Positions 33,382-43,723 of a stretch of 64,000 nt of DNA are shown in pieces; the first letter of the stretch is position 1; the number at the start of each line of letters is the position of its first letter. The stretch comes from Alentia gelatinosa (taxonomy: Eukaryota; Annelida; Polychaeta; Phyllodocida; Polynoidae): NCBI GenBank assembly GCA_950022655.1, contig OX465584.1, positions 60,328,841-60,392,840 on the forward strand, written 5' to 3'. The position numbers and the translations under genes were made by a program. Below the pieces are notes generated by a model. It searched no databases and had not been told where the DNA came from. It saw only the letters and a program-made list of their open reading frames with translations.

Positions 33382-33985
33382 GTACAAGCACGGTGATAGC
33401 TGTATAAGAAAATAGGTGATTGTACAAGCAGGGGAATGGCTGTATGAGAAAGTAGGTGGTTGTATCAGGGAAATGGCTGTATGAGAAAGTAGGTGGTTGT
33501 ATCAGGGGAATGGCTGTATGAGAAAGTAGGTGATTGTACAAGCAGGGGAATGGCTGTATGAGAAAGTAGGTGGTTGTATCAGGGAAATGGCTGTATAAGG
33601 AAGTAGGTGGTTGTATCAGGGAAATGGCTGTATGAGAAAGTAGGTGGTTGTATCAGGGAAATGGCTGTATAAGAAAGTAGGTGGTTGTATCAGGGAAATG
33701 GCTTTATAAGAAAGTAGGTGGTTGTATCAGGGAAATGGCTGTATGAGAAAGTAGGTGGTTGTATCAGGGAAATGGCTGTATGAGAAAGTAGGTGGTTGTA
33801 TCAGGGAAATGGCTGTATGAGAAAGTAGGTGGTTGTATCAGGGAAATGGCTGTATGAGAAAGTAGGTGGTTGTATCAGGGAAATGGCTGTATGAGAAAGT
33901 AGGTGGTTGTATCAGGGGAATGGCTGTATGAGAAAGTAGGTGATTGTATCAGGGAAATGGCTGTATGAGAAAGTAGGTGGTTGTC
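33382..33985. repeat. 37-bp minisatellite block
   Basis: Unit GTAGGTGGTTGTATCAGGGA then AATGGCTGTATGAGAAA, about 16 copies. It is the 37-bp sister of the 39-bp block that follows (2 bp shorter at the ATCAGGGAA / ACAAGCAGGGTG segment). Confidence 0.92.
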
Positions 33986-34198
33986 CAGAGATGCCAGTTT
34001 TTCACTTTTCCATGGAAATCCATGTTTTCATTTCTTTTTTTTTATTGGGTAAAGCAAGATGATATTTAGTTGAGCCTCAATCATATAAATAGAAAAATAG
34101 TTTTTATATATTTTTATGTTACTTTGGTCCCTCGGAGCCAGCATATTTGACTTGAAAAATATTTCCACTGTATTTTCTGACCCCAACTAACATCCCTG
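33986..34198. mobile_element. hAT-like MITE inside the minisatellite
   Basis: CAGAGATGCCAGTTTTTCAC at the left and CCAACTAACATCCCTG at the right. The flanks GGTTGTC (33979-33985) and GGTTGTA (34199-34205) are duplicated minisatellite sequence. Confidence 0.82.
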
Positions 34199-36269
34199 GG
34201 TTGTATGATGCTTGTATCAGGGAAATGGCTGTATAAGAAAGTAAATGTTGTACAAGCAGGGTGTTGGCTGTATGAGAAAATAGATGGTTGTACAAGCAGG
34301 GTGATAGCTGTATGAGGAAGTATGTGGTGTACAAGCAGGGTGTTGGCTGTATGAGAAAGTATGTGGTGTACAAGCAGGGTGTTGGCTGTATGAGAAAGTA
34401 TGTGTTGTACAAGCAGGGTGTTGGCTGTATGAGAAAGTATGTGTTGTACAAGCAGGGTGTTGGCTGTATGAGAAAGTAAGTGTTGTACAATCAGGGTGTT
34501 GGCTGTATGAGAAAGTATGTGTTGTACCAGCAGGGTGTTGGCTGTATGAGAAAGTATGTGTTGTACCAGCAGGGTGTTGGCTGTATGAGAAAGTATGTGT
34601 TGTACCAGCAGGGTGTTGGCTGTATAAGAAAGTATGTGTTGTACAAGCAGGGTGTTGGCTGTATGAGAAAGTATGTGTTGTACCAGCAGGGTGTTGGCTG
34701 TATGAGAAAGTATGTGTTGTACCAGCAGGGTGTTGGCTGTATGAGAAAGTATGTGTTGTACAAGCAGAAGGTTGGCTGTATGAGAAAGTATGTGTTGTAC
34801 AAGCAGGGTGTTGGCTGTATAAGAAAGTATGTGTTGTACAAGCAGGGTGTTGGCTGTATAAGAAAGTATGTGTTGTACAAATAGGGTGTTGGCTGTATGA
34901 GAAAGTAAGTGTTGTACAAGCAGGGTGTTGGCTGTATGAGAAAGTAAGTGTTGTACAAGCAGGGTGTTGGCTGTATGAGAAAGTAAGTGTTGTACAAGCA
35001 GGGTGTTGGCTGTATGAGAAAGTAAGTGTTGTACAAGCAGGGTGTTGGCTGTATAAGAAAGTATATGTTGTACAAGCAGGGTGTTGGCTGTATGAGAAAG
35101 TAAGTGTTGTACAAGCAGGGTGTTGGCTGTATAAGAAAGTAAATGTTGTACAGGCAGGGTGTTGGATGTATGAGAAAGTAGGTGTTGTACAAGCAGGGTG
35201 TTGGCTGTATAAGAAAGTAAATTTTGTACAGGCAGGGTGTTGGCTGTATGAGAAAGTAAATGTTGTACAAGCAGGGTGTTGGCTGTATAAGAAAGTATAT
35301 GTTGTACAAGCAGGGTGTTGGCTGTATGAGAAAGTAAGTGTTGTACAAGCAGGGTGTTGGCTGTATAAGAAAGTAAATGTTGTACAGGCAGGGTGTTGGA
35401 TGTATGAGAAAGTAGGTGTTCTACAAGCAGGGTGTTGGCTGTATTAGAAAGTAAATGTTGTACAGGCAGGGTGTTGGATGTATGAGAAAGTAAATGTTGT
35501 ACAAGCAGGGTGTTGGCTGTATGAGAAAGTATGTGTTGTACAAGCAGGGTGTTGGCTGTATAAGAAAGTAAATGTTGTACAAGCAGGGTGTTGGCTGTAT
35601 GAGAAAGTATGTGTTGTACCAGCAGGGTGTTGGCTGTATAAGAAAGTATGTGTTGTACAAGCAGGGTGTTGGCTGTATAAGAAAGTAGATGGTTGTACAA
35701 GCAGGGTGTTGGCTGTATAAGAAAGTAGATGGTTGTACAAGCAGGGTGTTGGCTGTATGAGAAAGTAAGTGTTGTACAAGCAGGGTGTTGGCTGTATGAG
35801 AAAGTATGTGTTGTACAAGCAGGGTGTTGGCTGTATGAGAAAGTATGTGTTGTACAAGCAGGGTGTTGGCTGTATGAGAAAGTATGTGTTGTACAAGCAG
35901 GGTGTTGGCTGTATGAGAAAGTATGTGTTGTACAAGCAGGGTGTTGGCTGTATGAGAAAGTAAGTGTTGTACAAGCAGGGTGATGGCTGTATAAGAAAGT
36001 ATGTGTTGTACAAGCAGGGTGTTGGCTGTATGAGAAAGTATGTGTTGTACAAGCAGGGTGTTGGCTGTATGAGAAAGTATGTGTTGTACAAGCAGGGTGT
36101 TGGCTGTATGAGAAAGTATGTGTTGTACAAGCAGGGTGTTGGCTGTATGAGAAAGTAAGTGTTGTACAAGCAGGGTGTTGGCTGTATGAGAAAGTATGTG
36201 TTGTACAAGCAGGGTGTTGGCTGTATAAGAACGTATGTGTTGTACAAGCAGGGTGTTGGCTGTATAATA
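34199..36269. repeat. 39-bp minisatellite, about 53 copies
   Basis: Unit GTATGTGTTGTACAAGCAGG then GTGTTGGCTGTATGAGAAA. Because 39 is a multiple of three, both strands carry frames of up to about 530 codons (13-residue periods such as YNTYFLIQPTPCL). No start context, splice signals or codon-position bias suggest real coding. The array continues after a MITE to about 36790. Confidence 0.95.
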
Positions 36270-36525
36270 CAGAGATGTCAGTTTTCCATCTTTCCGTGGA
36301 AATCCACTTTTTCAGTATTCAGTATATGTATTTTTAAACAAAGATGACATTAATGAAGCCTCATTTACGCCAATAAAACACTGTATTGAACCTCCCCACA
36401 GACCCTCAGCCCCATGCCATGGCCGACAAGGACATATTATCCAAGTTTTTCCAGTCTCTCTGGGGCAGAAAAATCCACGTGAAAAATATCTCCACTTTTT
36501 TTCATGACCCCAACTGACATCCCTG
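36270..36525. mobile_element. hAT-like MITE inside the minisatellite, 6-bp target duplication
   Basis: CAGAGATGTCAGTTTTCC to CCAACTGACATCCCTG. ATAATA is repeated on both sides (36264-36269, 36526-36531). The interior has the CCATGCCATGGCCGACAAGG module shared with 22.1 kb and 5.2 kb. Confidence 0.85.
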
Positions 36526-36790
36526 ATAATAAAGTATGTGTTGTACAAGCAGGGTGATAGCTGTATGAGAAAGTATGTGTTGTACAAGCAGGGTGTTGGC
36601 TGTATGAGAAAGTATGTGTTGTACAAGCAGGGTGTTGGCTGTATGAGAAAGTAGGTGTTGTACAAGCAGGGTGTTGGCTGTATAATAAATAGAAGGTTGT
36701 ACAAGCAGGGTGTTGGCTGTATAATAAATAGAAGGTTGTACAGGAGGGTGTTGGCTGTATAAGAAAGTAGATGGTTGTACAGGAGGGTGT
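36526..36790. repeat. 39-bp minisatellite, right remainder
   Basis: About 6 further units, the last ones altered (ATAATAAATAGAAGGTTGTA), ending near 36790. Confidence 0.9.
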
Positions 36791-38020
36791 TGGATCAAGG
36801 CAGGAATGCGCGGCGGGTTTTCATGACAAGGCCCTGTTGTGGGAGAGACGTGTCGTCCACTGCGTGTAGACACGAGTAGGACGGTGCGGCGAGCCCTTCT
36901 GTGGTGGCCACACACTGCACCGCTAGGGCAACCTACAGAAACTCGTCGCTGCTATCACAGGCCTCTGGGTTTTGCCAGAGGAGGTGTGAAGCGTAGCGCC
37001 CCCTATAGGCAACCAACTCATATATGCGATCGCAGCAGGGCTCAAGGCGCCACTTTCAAACCTGCCAGCAGAGGGGAAGGAGCTCTTGTGAAAGGACTGT
37101 GTGAAGCTTCCAAGCCATAGCCTATGAGAAATAACGTTGTAATCCACAAGACCAAACATCCATAAAACGTGGAGCTCTATTGAGCTCTATTGTGGTTTGG
37201 AGTACATTAGATATCACTCTATCAATATCTGAAAAGATTTTTGATAGAGCTCTAACAATTTGTATGTAGTAGCTGTTACAAGTTAGCCTATTTTAGTATA
37301 GGAATCCGCATTCAGCTGTCATTTGAGACCATGCCAAAACGATAGGGGGCACTACGCTTCACACCTCCTCTGGGGTTTTGCGGAACCATAAACTGGAGCG
37401 GCGCAGTGTGGTGGTGGCCGCTGGTGCACTCAGCTGCCTGGAGGTGGGGGGTGAAGAAAGTGGGTGGGGGAGGTTGTCAAGATTATTACAAGCATTACCC
37501 GGTACAGGAGATCCTACCCAGGCCAACTCTCCCCCACCACAGGGAAGTGAGGCATAACCCTCTTTTTATAGTACCAAATACACACCCTGAAATACGCCGC
37601 TGCAGTACCATTTTTATCCCTGTAGTCCGCTGGCACTTTTCACAATAATATCCAGAGTGTCGTTATTGTATCACACTTATATGGAAATACAAAATTAACA
37701 GGAAGTTATATAACAGTAATGATATCAACTATGATAGAGTTTTACATAGGTTTGAAAAATATCATCAACATATTCGCATTATTTCAGTAAACATTAGCAA
37801 TTACTTTAATTTCGGAAATGATGCCTCAAGGCATTCTAAGATAGGGCCACTATAGTCAGGGGGCTACCATTATTATCAGCCGTTATAATCTATAGATAAT
37901 ATTTTATTTTATCTTTTTTTCCCCTATAGATAATATTGAAACAAAGCTAAAACTCCTCCATGGCAAGCCCCAAAAAATATTTTTGATAAAATCCATTGAT
38001 AACTTGACCGGCCACTTGGT
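36791..38020. other. Intron 1; no gene
   Basis: An inverted pair (GAGGTGTGAAGCGTAGCGCC at about 36981 and GGCACTACGCTTCACACC at about 37347) encloses about 390 bp and may be a MITE. 37815-37855 is a fragment of the GATGCCTCAAGGCATT family. The rest is unassigned. Confidence 0.45.
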
Positions 38021-38024
38021 GTTT

Positions 38025-38420
38025 TGTTTAGCATCGGGGAATAATTAGTAGAAACCAAACGAGAGTTAGCCTTGTCAATGTTTATGCCACGATGGGCAGG
38101 TCGTGTATTACTACACGAGGCGTTAGCCGAGTTTAGTGAGTAGCAGACCTGACCAGAGTGGTATAAACATTGACAAGGCTAACTCGAGTTCGGTTTCGTA
38201 TTTATCCTACCCCATCTCACCGAAATACAGAGAATATTTGTAATTATCCATGTTAGTAGTTATCAATGCTGCCGGATCTACTTTCGTTATCTCGTCCCTG
38301 ATTGGTCCGTTTTTTATTCACCTCGGTGCATAAATAACACTTTATCCAACGCTATGTCAAATACACTGAGTCAATGTTAAACCTATGGCGTTTTTTATTA
38401 GGGGTAGGATAAGATGGCAG
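38025..38420. mobile_element. Hairpin element, TTATCCTACCCC type, copy 2
   Basis: The palindrome at 38045-38205 has arms ACGAGAGTTAGCCTTGTCAA and TTGACAAGGCTAACTCGAG and a GAGGCGTTAGCCGAG centre. Next come TATTTATCCTACCCC and, at 38398-38413, the inverse AGGGGTAGGATAA. A related copy in the opposite orientation is at 55948-56313. Confidence 0.65.
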
Positions 38421-38544
38421 CCTCCATAACACATTGGCTAGGTGCCCTATAGTTTAACAGCTAAAGAGGAAAACGCTCTGTGAAGAAAATATGTGAACAT
38501 TAATTTAATATGATAAGGAATTAATCTAAAAATGATTTATTATA

Positions 38545-38840
38545 CAAAAGTAACCCTTTACAGACGGGTACCTGTGGCAGGGCAAGGGCTAGTGTCTCTG
38601 TCTACCACTAGGGGTCGAGCATTTTGTGGTAGGGACGCATAATTTGGTAGTTTCAACACGTGAAATGATATGCCTTCCTTGATATCAATTTCTCATTTGC
38701 CTTTGAATATCAAATACAATGTAATACCTACATTCTGTGGAAATCTTACGTTTATTGATCTATTATTTCTTTGTTAACAATAATTTTGTAAATTTGGGAG
38801 AAATTCAGTCCTGCACCCTAGCATTTGCATCATGCAATTG
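38545..38840. mobile_element. MITE of the CCCTTTACAGACGGG family
   Basis: CCCTTTACAGACGGGTACC, GGTCGAGC and ACGTGAAATGATA recall 31850-32000. The right end is unclear. Confidence 0.4.
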
Positions 38841-38879
38841 TCCTGAGCATATTTCTTAAGACTTTATTTAGTCCTGAAC

Positions 38880-39240
38880 CTAAAGACACTGATTGTGGAG
38901 TATGAGTTCCTGTAGAGGAAAACTATGAAAGTTTAGGGTCAGAGCTCGTATCCCATCGAGATTGAATCGTGTAGTAATTCACAAGGCGAAGCGATTCAAA
39001 CGAGATGGAATCGAGCTCTGACCCTAAACTTGAATAGGTTTCTGAATTTGTCTCACCCTTCACATTGACTAATGGGCTAACATTTGTGCCATAATCCCCC
39101 ATTGGATATTTTTCCTAAATATCTCATGGGCACTGGATATGAGTTCCTAATGTTAAGTCTATGGAGAGAAAAAAAACCAGGGGTGAGATAATAATGTTAA
39201 GCCTATAGAAAGTAAAACCGGGGGAAGATAATAAGCGATT
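38880..39240. mobile_element. Hairpin element, GTATCCCATC arms, copy 2
   Basis: Arms AGAGCTCGTATCCCATCGAG and ATGGAATCGAGCTCTGA (38940-39022), then TTTGTCTCACCC and CCAGGGGTGAGATAATAATG. It is collinear with 25315-25700. Confidence 0.6.
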
Positions 39241-39640
39241 ACTAGACAAGAGTAAAAAAAAACACCCCACGATTTTCATGAATTCTATTGGTTGTAACCT
39301 GCCACACGTGATATACAATCGAAAGTTGTAAATGCCCGTTTAAGAGAGGGAGAATGAAGAGGGCAGGTCACTTCCGCTATGGAGGCGTGACGTCACTTCC
39401 GTTGTACACTCTCCAGACGCATTCCTCAGACCGGAATGCGTGTCGTTTTAGTGTCACGTGACCTCTCTCCACCCCCGCCAGGGACCATAGCCTCGTAACC
39501 CTATCTGGTTAGAGGCTAGGCCTCTCACCTGGGCCCTGTTCCAGAAATATGCGCGAAGAAATTCTTGAGGAAAGTCGTGCTTTCAGCAGGGGTGTTTCTT
39601 AAAGTGCCATTCCCACCGGGTAGATAGAAGGGAATGACTG
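39241..39640. other. Intron 1; no feature recognised
   Basis: Moderately GC-rich non-coding sequence. Confidence 0.35.
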
Positions 39641-39644
39641 CCAA

Positions 39645-39950
39645 TCATATCATTATATACCTGTGGCTGTATGAACTACGTGTACTGCCCGCTCCTACCC
39701 ATAGCGTATTTGTATCCGTACGCCACACTGTGACGTACGGGATATGTGATCACGTGACCAGGTAAAATTTCGCCATTTTAAGGTATATGATAATACGAAA
39801 ACAGGCTGACTGTCTTCGTACATCAAAACACTTGGTAAAATTGTTGATCACATACATCCCTCTGCCTACAGCATCGGGATTTATACGGTCAATAATTTCA
39901 CAGCGTATTTTAGACGTACGAAGAAAGTAAGCCAGTTTCCGCATAATATT
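39645..39950. mobile_element. TATACCTGTG-type end plus hairpin module
   Basis: 39654-39705 (TATACCTGTGGCTGTATG, CTGCCCGCTCCTACCC) resembles the long terminus of the 57.6-58.1-kb element. 39788-39942 is a palindrome with arms GAAAACAGGCTGACTGTCTT and AAGAAAGTAAGCCAGTTTCC. Confidence 0.5.
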
Positions 39951-40255
39951 AAATAAGAAACCAACAAGTTTTGGTCAGCGTCGTCGTTCTCCACGAGTTT
40001 GATGCGGAGTGATATGAACGAGGCGACATCCGAGTGAATATCACATAGCGTTCAAATGAGTTGGAGAACAATGACTTTGACCAAAACGAGTTGGTTTCTG
40101 TATTTATCTCACCCCTGTATACACTAAAAGATTGCACAATGCAAAAGATATAGACCATGGAGAAGGGACTGCAATACTCGTAGGGGCAGGGAGAACACGT
40201 TCCCAATGTTAAGCTTGTGGGACAAAAATACCAGGGGTGAGATAATATCAGTATA
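39950..40255. mobile_element. Hairpin MITE, ACCAACAAGTTTTGGTCA type, copy 2
   Basis: It is collinear with 3219-3530: palindrome, GTATTTATCTCACCCC, GATATAGACCATGGAGAA, then ACCAGGGGTGAGATAAT. Confidence 0.65.
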
Positions 40256-40519
40256 CAACAGACTGTCACTATCGATCAAGTTGAATGTTCAGGATTCATA
40301 CGTGCCTTACTGTAGGGTGAGACCAAGAGACAGTGAGTTGTAAGATGGCGTTTTTAATGATTTCTCGGTATATAATAATAAAGGGACATAGTGAGTGTGA
40401 CTGAGTTATACCTTTTCCTCGATATTTTGGTTGGAGATATCTCTGAACAGATTCCATTCAGTCACACTAATTATGTCTCTATATATTACTGAATTCAGAG
40501 GCACAGCACAGCCTGAGGC

Positions 40520-40795
40520 CAGAGATGGCAGTTCTCCTTTTTTCCATGGAAATCCTTGTTTTCACTATCAGTTTATAAAATTATCTGTTCTTGTGCAAAA
40601 CAAATAGAGAATGAATTATGCCTCATTCACACAACTAAACGGTGGTTCAAACCCCCAACACCCACACCCATACCCTAGCCCCACTTCACGTCCAATAACG
40701 ATGTGTTTTCCTTGTTTTCTCACTCTCTGTGAAGCAGTGATTTCCACAAGGAAAATATTGTTCATGTATTTTTCATGACCTCCACTAACATCCCT
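40520..40795. mobile_element. hAT-like MITE
   Basis: CAGAGATGGCAGTTCTCC to CCACTAACATCCCTG. Closest to the copy at 47765. Confidence 0.7.
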
Positions 40796-40954
40796 GTGAG
40801 ACTGGGGAGGGTGAAATTCAGTTTTTGATATCTTTTGTATCTATTTATCCAAACTTTTTCAGATACTAGAAAGCGTTACATGGTTACGTATTAACAATCT
40901 GATGAGAACCTGCGGTGGTAAATTGGACATAAATCAAACCAACCAACCAACAAA

Positions 40955-41745
40955 CAAAGAGCACTGGACTTTGAGTCCCACTGCAGCCGCTTTTCTCCTT
41001 CACCCCCAGCAGTGGTAGATTTACTGCTATATCAAAGGCCAGTCCTTCTCATACCATGTCTATGTGGTGTGGTGTACAGCCACCTTTCTCCTTCACCCCC
41101 AGCAGTGGTAGATTTACTGCTATATCAAAGGCCAATCCTTCTCATACCATGTCTATGTGGTGTGGGAAGTAAAAGAACTCTCACCTCGGTAAATGTGTAG
41201 GGGTGAGATTTCTACCTGGATTCATCACATAGATTCTGTCACCACCCTAGTGGTGTAAATAGACAATAATCGATGGTTTTGTGGACAGGCGGCCGTAAAC
41301 CACGAGAGGTTGACGCGTAGTAATACACAAGCGCTAGCGAGTGTATTACGAGGTCATCCGCGAGTGGTTTACAGAGCCGCCTGTCCACAAAACCATCGTT
41401 TGTTGTATTTATTATCCATCTTTTCGAATAAATTAAACCCATTAGTTGCCATATTGACGGGGATAACAACAGGAACTATTTCTTTGCTCTATAGCAAAAG
41501 GGTCTATTTTTCCCGTATACCATGGTTTTGAGGCCGTATACCACAGGTTAGGTTCCGTATACCACAGTTATGGTATCTGACCGGTTTTATACAATGGGTC
41601 GTGGTTTACTGACTCCCCATACATTTTCAATGGGGACTTTGTATACGATGGATAATAAACCTTGAGAAAGTCTGGTAAGGACCTATAAAGGTTGACTGAA
41701 CGTTAAATCAAATCAAACCAAACAAACAAACAAACAGAATGAGAC
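40955..41745 (+). mobile_element. SINE split by a 396-bp hairpin element
   Basis: The SINE head remnant and two body units (AGCAGTGGTAGATTTACTGC twice, about 95 bp apart) lead to CACCCTAGTGGTGTAAA, then the inserted element (41264-41659), then CCTTGAGAAAGTCTGG and the (CAAA)n tail. Removing the insert restores the order of 21631-21944. Confidence 0.82.
41264..41659. mobile_element. 396-bp hairpin element, copy 3, nested in a SINE
   Basis: Same ends as copy 2 (CAATAATCGATGG, GATGGATAATAAA) and the same length. The hairpin arms (41271-41328 and 41341-41398) are about 55 bp each. No clear target duplication here: TAAA occurs at 41256-41259, before the element start, and again as the element's last bases (41656-41659). 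Confidence 0.8.
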
Positions 41746-41933
41746 ATTCATCAGTGAAGTGTAGAGTTATTTTTATGTGTAATATACAGAAACTGTCCTC
41801 ACATGTCAGGAGTGTGTATAACTCCTCGTGGTTACAATCCAGGTGAAGTGGAACTCCCTGGTCACGTTTCATGAACTGGTTATCATAAGAGCGTACGGGC
41901 CCGTACTGTGGATGGGATCAATATGGTATCTAA

Positions 41934-42890
41934 GTGCCAGATCAGAAAATTGCAGTACTCGAAAGTCAGCACAATCGTAAAGTTCTAGTGATAGATGGTG
42001 TTAGGGAAAAGCAGGACGAAAATCTTCGCGACATTTTTGATCAACTGTTAAACGATTTGAGCCTAAACCCGGTCTCGGTGGCGGTTGAGTCTATTTATAG
42101 ACGCGGGAAGTTTCAACAAAACGGGTTGCGGTCCATTGTAGTTCATCTGGTGAGCCTTAACTCCAAGTCACTCATATATAAGAATGTCAGCAAACTAAAG
42201 GGAAATGCCGTGTGGAATCGTGTATCTATATCTGACGAACTCACAAAAGAAGAACGTCGCATAAACAAGAATCTAAAGGCGATTCAGGTTGTGGCGCGCA
42301 AACGAAATGTGAAATGCATTGTTAGGGGAACTACAATCAAAATTGATAACACGACGTACCCGGCGGAGAAACTAGATGACTTGCCGCATGGATTGTCGAT
42401 AAGCCAGATAAAAACGGTGAACATTAATCAAGGTATAGCCTTTCAGGGTCAGTACTCTCACTTTTCAAATCTCTTTCCTTCTGAAGTAGTGTATAATGAT
42501 CAGGCTCACCCAACTGCTGAACATTGCTACCAGTACGAGTTCGCCAAATCAGTGGGCTCACTTGATATTGCAAAGAAAATCCAGCGTGTTAATGTACCCG
42601 AAGATGTTATTCGTCTAACTCGTGATTTGCCGAAAACGCAAGCCTGGCTTAATGCTCGTGACGTGATAATGCGCAACATCTTGGTGGCGAAATTTGAGCA
42701 AAACGAAACAATTCGCGGAAAACTTATCGCTACCAAGGGTAAGAATTTGTTTGAAGCCACAAAGAATCAGTATTGGGGCTGCGGCTACCACCTGGGAGAA
42801 CTAGGTCTTCTTACCAGTGATACAATCAAAGGAAATAAGCTGGGACTCATTCTTGAACAAGTTCGGGATCTATTGATAGCAGGAAATTAA
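41934..42890 (+). CDS. LINE ORF1: RRM-like region fused to NADAR domain
   Basis: 318 codons are open, but the first is GTG directly after a TAA (41931-41933). The first in-frame ATG is codon 245, so the N-terminus (probably a coiled coil) is missing or shifted. Residues 8-100 (LESQHNRKVLVIDGV...VESIYRRG) look like the RRM plus C-terminal region of L1-type ORF1 RNA-binding proteins. Residues 168-318 are a NADAR (YbiA/DUF1768) domain: FQGQYSHFSNLFP, PTAEHCYQYEFAK (Glu196), W238, KFEQNETIRGKL, LFEATKNQYWGCG (Glu274, Trp281) and GNKLGLILEQVR. NADAR proteins remove ADP-ribose from nucleobases or handle NAD-derived N-glycosides. Where most NADARs have Asp, three residues before Trp281, this copy has Asn278. 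ORF2 starts 8 bp after the stop. Confidence 0.85.
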   Translation: MPDQKIAVLESQHNRKVLVIDGVREKQDENLRDIFDQLLNDLSLNPVSVAVESIYRRGKFQQNGLRSIVVHLVSLNSKSLIYKNVSKLKGNAVWNRVSISDELTKEERRINKNLKAIQVVARKRNVKCIVRGTTIKIDNTTYPAEKLDDLPHGLSISQIKTVNINQGIAFQGQYSHFSNLFPSEVVYNDQAHPTAEHCYQYEFAKSVGSLDIAKKIQRVNVPEDVIRLTRDLPKTQAWLNARDVIMRNILVAKFEQNETIRGKLIATKGKNLFEATKNQYWGCGYHLGELGLLTSDTIKGNKLGLILEQVRDLLIAGN

Positions 42891-42898
42891 AATACAAA

Positions 42899-43723
42899 AT
42901 GGCTGCTAAAAACTATCCGTATTTTCCTTCGAAACTTGATGATGAGTTGGAAAAATTGGAGGAAACTCTAATTAAATCCTGGGTTCCTGTCCCAAGCCAT
43001 GTCATATTTGGGGACTCGAGAGTCAAACGTCTCTACGAAGCTATAGGTGCCCAAAATGTTCTAAAACATCGCTATAATGTCTTCTGCTTTCCTGGAGCCA
43101 CCCTTCAAGACCTTATTATGCTTGCTGGTAATCATCTTGCTCACAACCCCTATGCACTGATATACATCATGGGTGGAATCTGTAACATTACTACGAAACT
43201 GACTACTTCAAAAATACCGAAGAAACAAGAAATTAGAATGGACTGGTCTTCATCCACGTTACTTCTCCAACATCTTACCATGTATATGACAGCTGGTTAT
43301 GATTGGCTTGAAGAAACATATCCAAAATCGAGATTTGTAGTCTGTCCATTGGTTGGTGCTGATCTGTCTCGTTGTCTATCTGAATTTAAGATTTTAGATG
43401 TACAGTATGATGGTACCTGTGACACTAGTCTCGATGATGATCGAAGGCTAGAGAAAAAGGACAGTCTCCTCAAGAAACAAGACATAGTAAATCAAGCAGT
43501 GATGGCCTTCAACAAAGAAGTCATAGCACTAAACTCAAGACATAGCTCAAGTTTTCCGTGGATATCAAATCATGTGCATAAATTGAGACACGGGAGACTT
43601 AAGCACTATCCTGAACTGCTGCAAGATGGGATCCACCCATCTGATAAACTTCTTTCTCTATGGGCAAATGATTTTGTGTCAACATTTGCCAAAAATATTC
43701 CGACTACCAAATCTATCTGGTAA
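42899..43723 (+). CDS. LINE ORF2: SGNH/GDSL-like hydrolase
   Basis: 274 aa from an ATG (AAAATGGCT) 8 bp behind ORF1. SGNH blocks are visible: HVIFGDSRVKRL (block I, Ser40), the Gly of FCFPGAT (about 66), MGGICNI (block III, Gly and Asn at 92-96) and QDGIHPSDKLL (block V, Asp243 and His246). The full Ser-Gly-Asn-His set suggests an esterase-like fold. Esterase domains are known in ORF1 of CR1-type LINEs, where they may bind or modify lipids or assist RNP assembly. Here it is a separate ORF with an N-terminal LDDELEKLEETL helix. The tight spacing suggests reinitiation or coupled translation from one transcript. The substrate is unknown. Confidence 0.8.
   Translation: MAAKNYPYFPSKLDDELEKLEETLIKSWVPVPSHVIFGDSRVKRLYEAIGAQNVLKHRYNVFCFPGATLQDLIMLAGNHLAHNPYALIYIMGGICNITTKLTTSKIPKKQEIRMDWSSSTLLLQHLTMYMTAGYDWLEETYPKSRFVVCPLVGADLSRCLSEFKILDVQYDGTCDTSLDDDRRLEKKDSLLKKQDIVNQAVMAFNKEVIALNSRHSSSFPWISNHVHKLRHGRLKHYPELLQDGIHPSDKLLSLWANDFVSTFAKNIPTTKSIW

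Noticed and set aside
34114..36247. Long ORFs (up to 528 codons) on both strands
   Set aside because: They follow from a stop-free 39-bp repeat unit. No start context, splice sites or homology.
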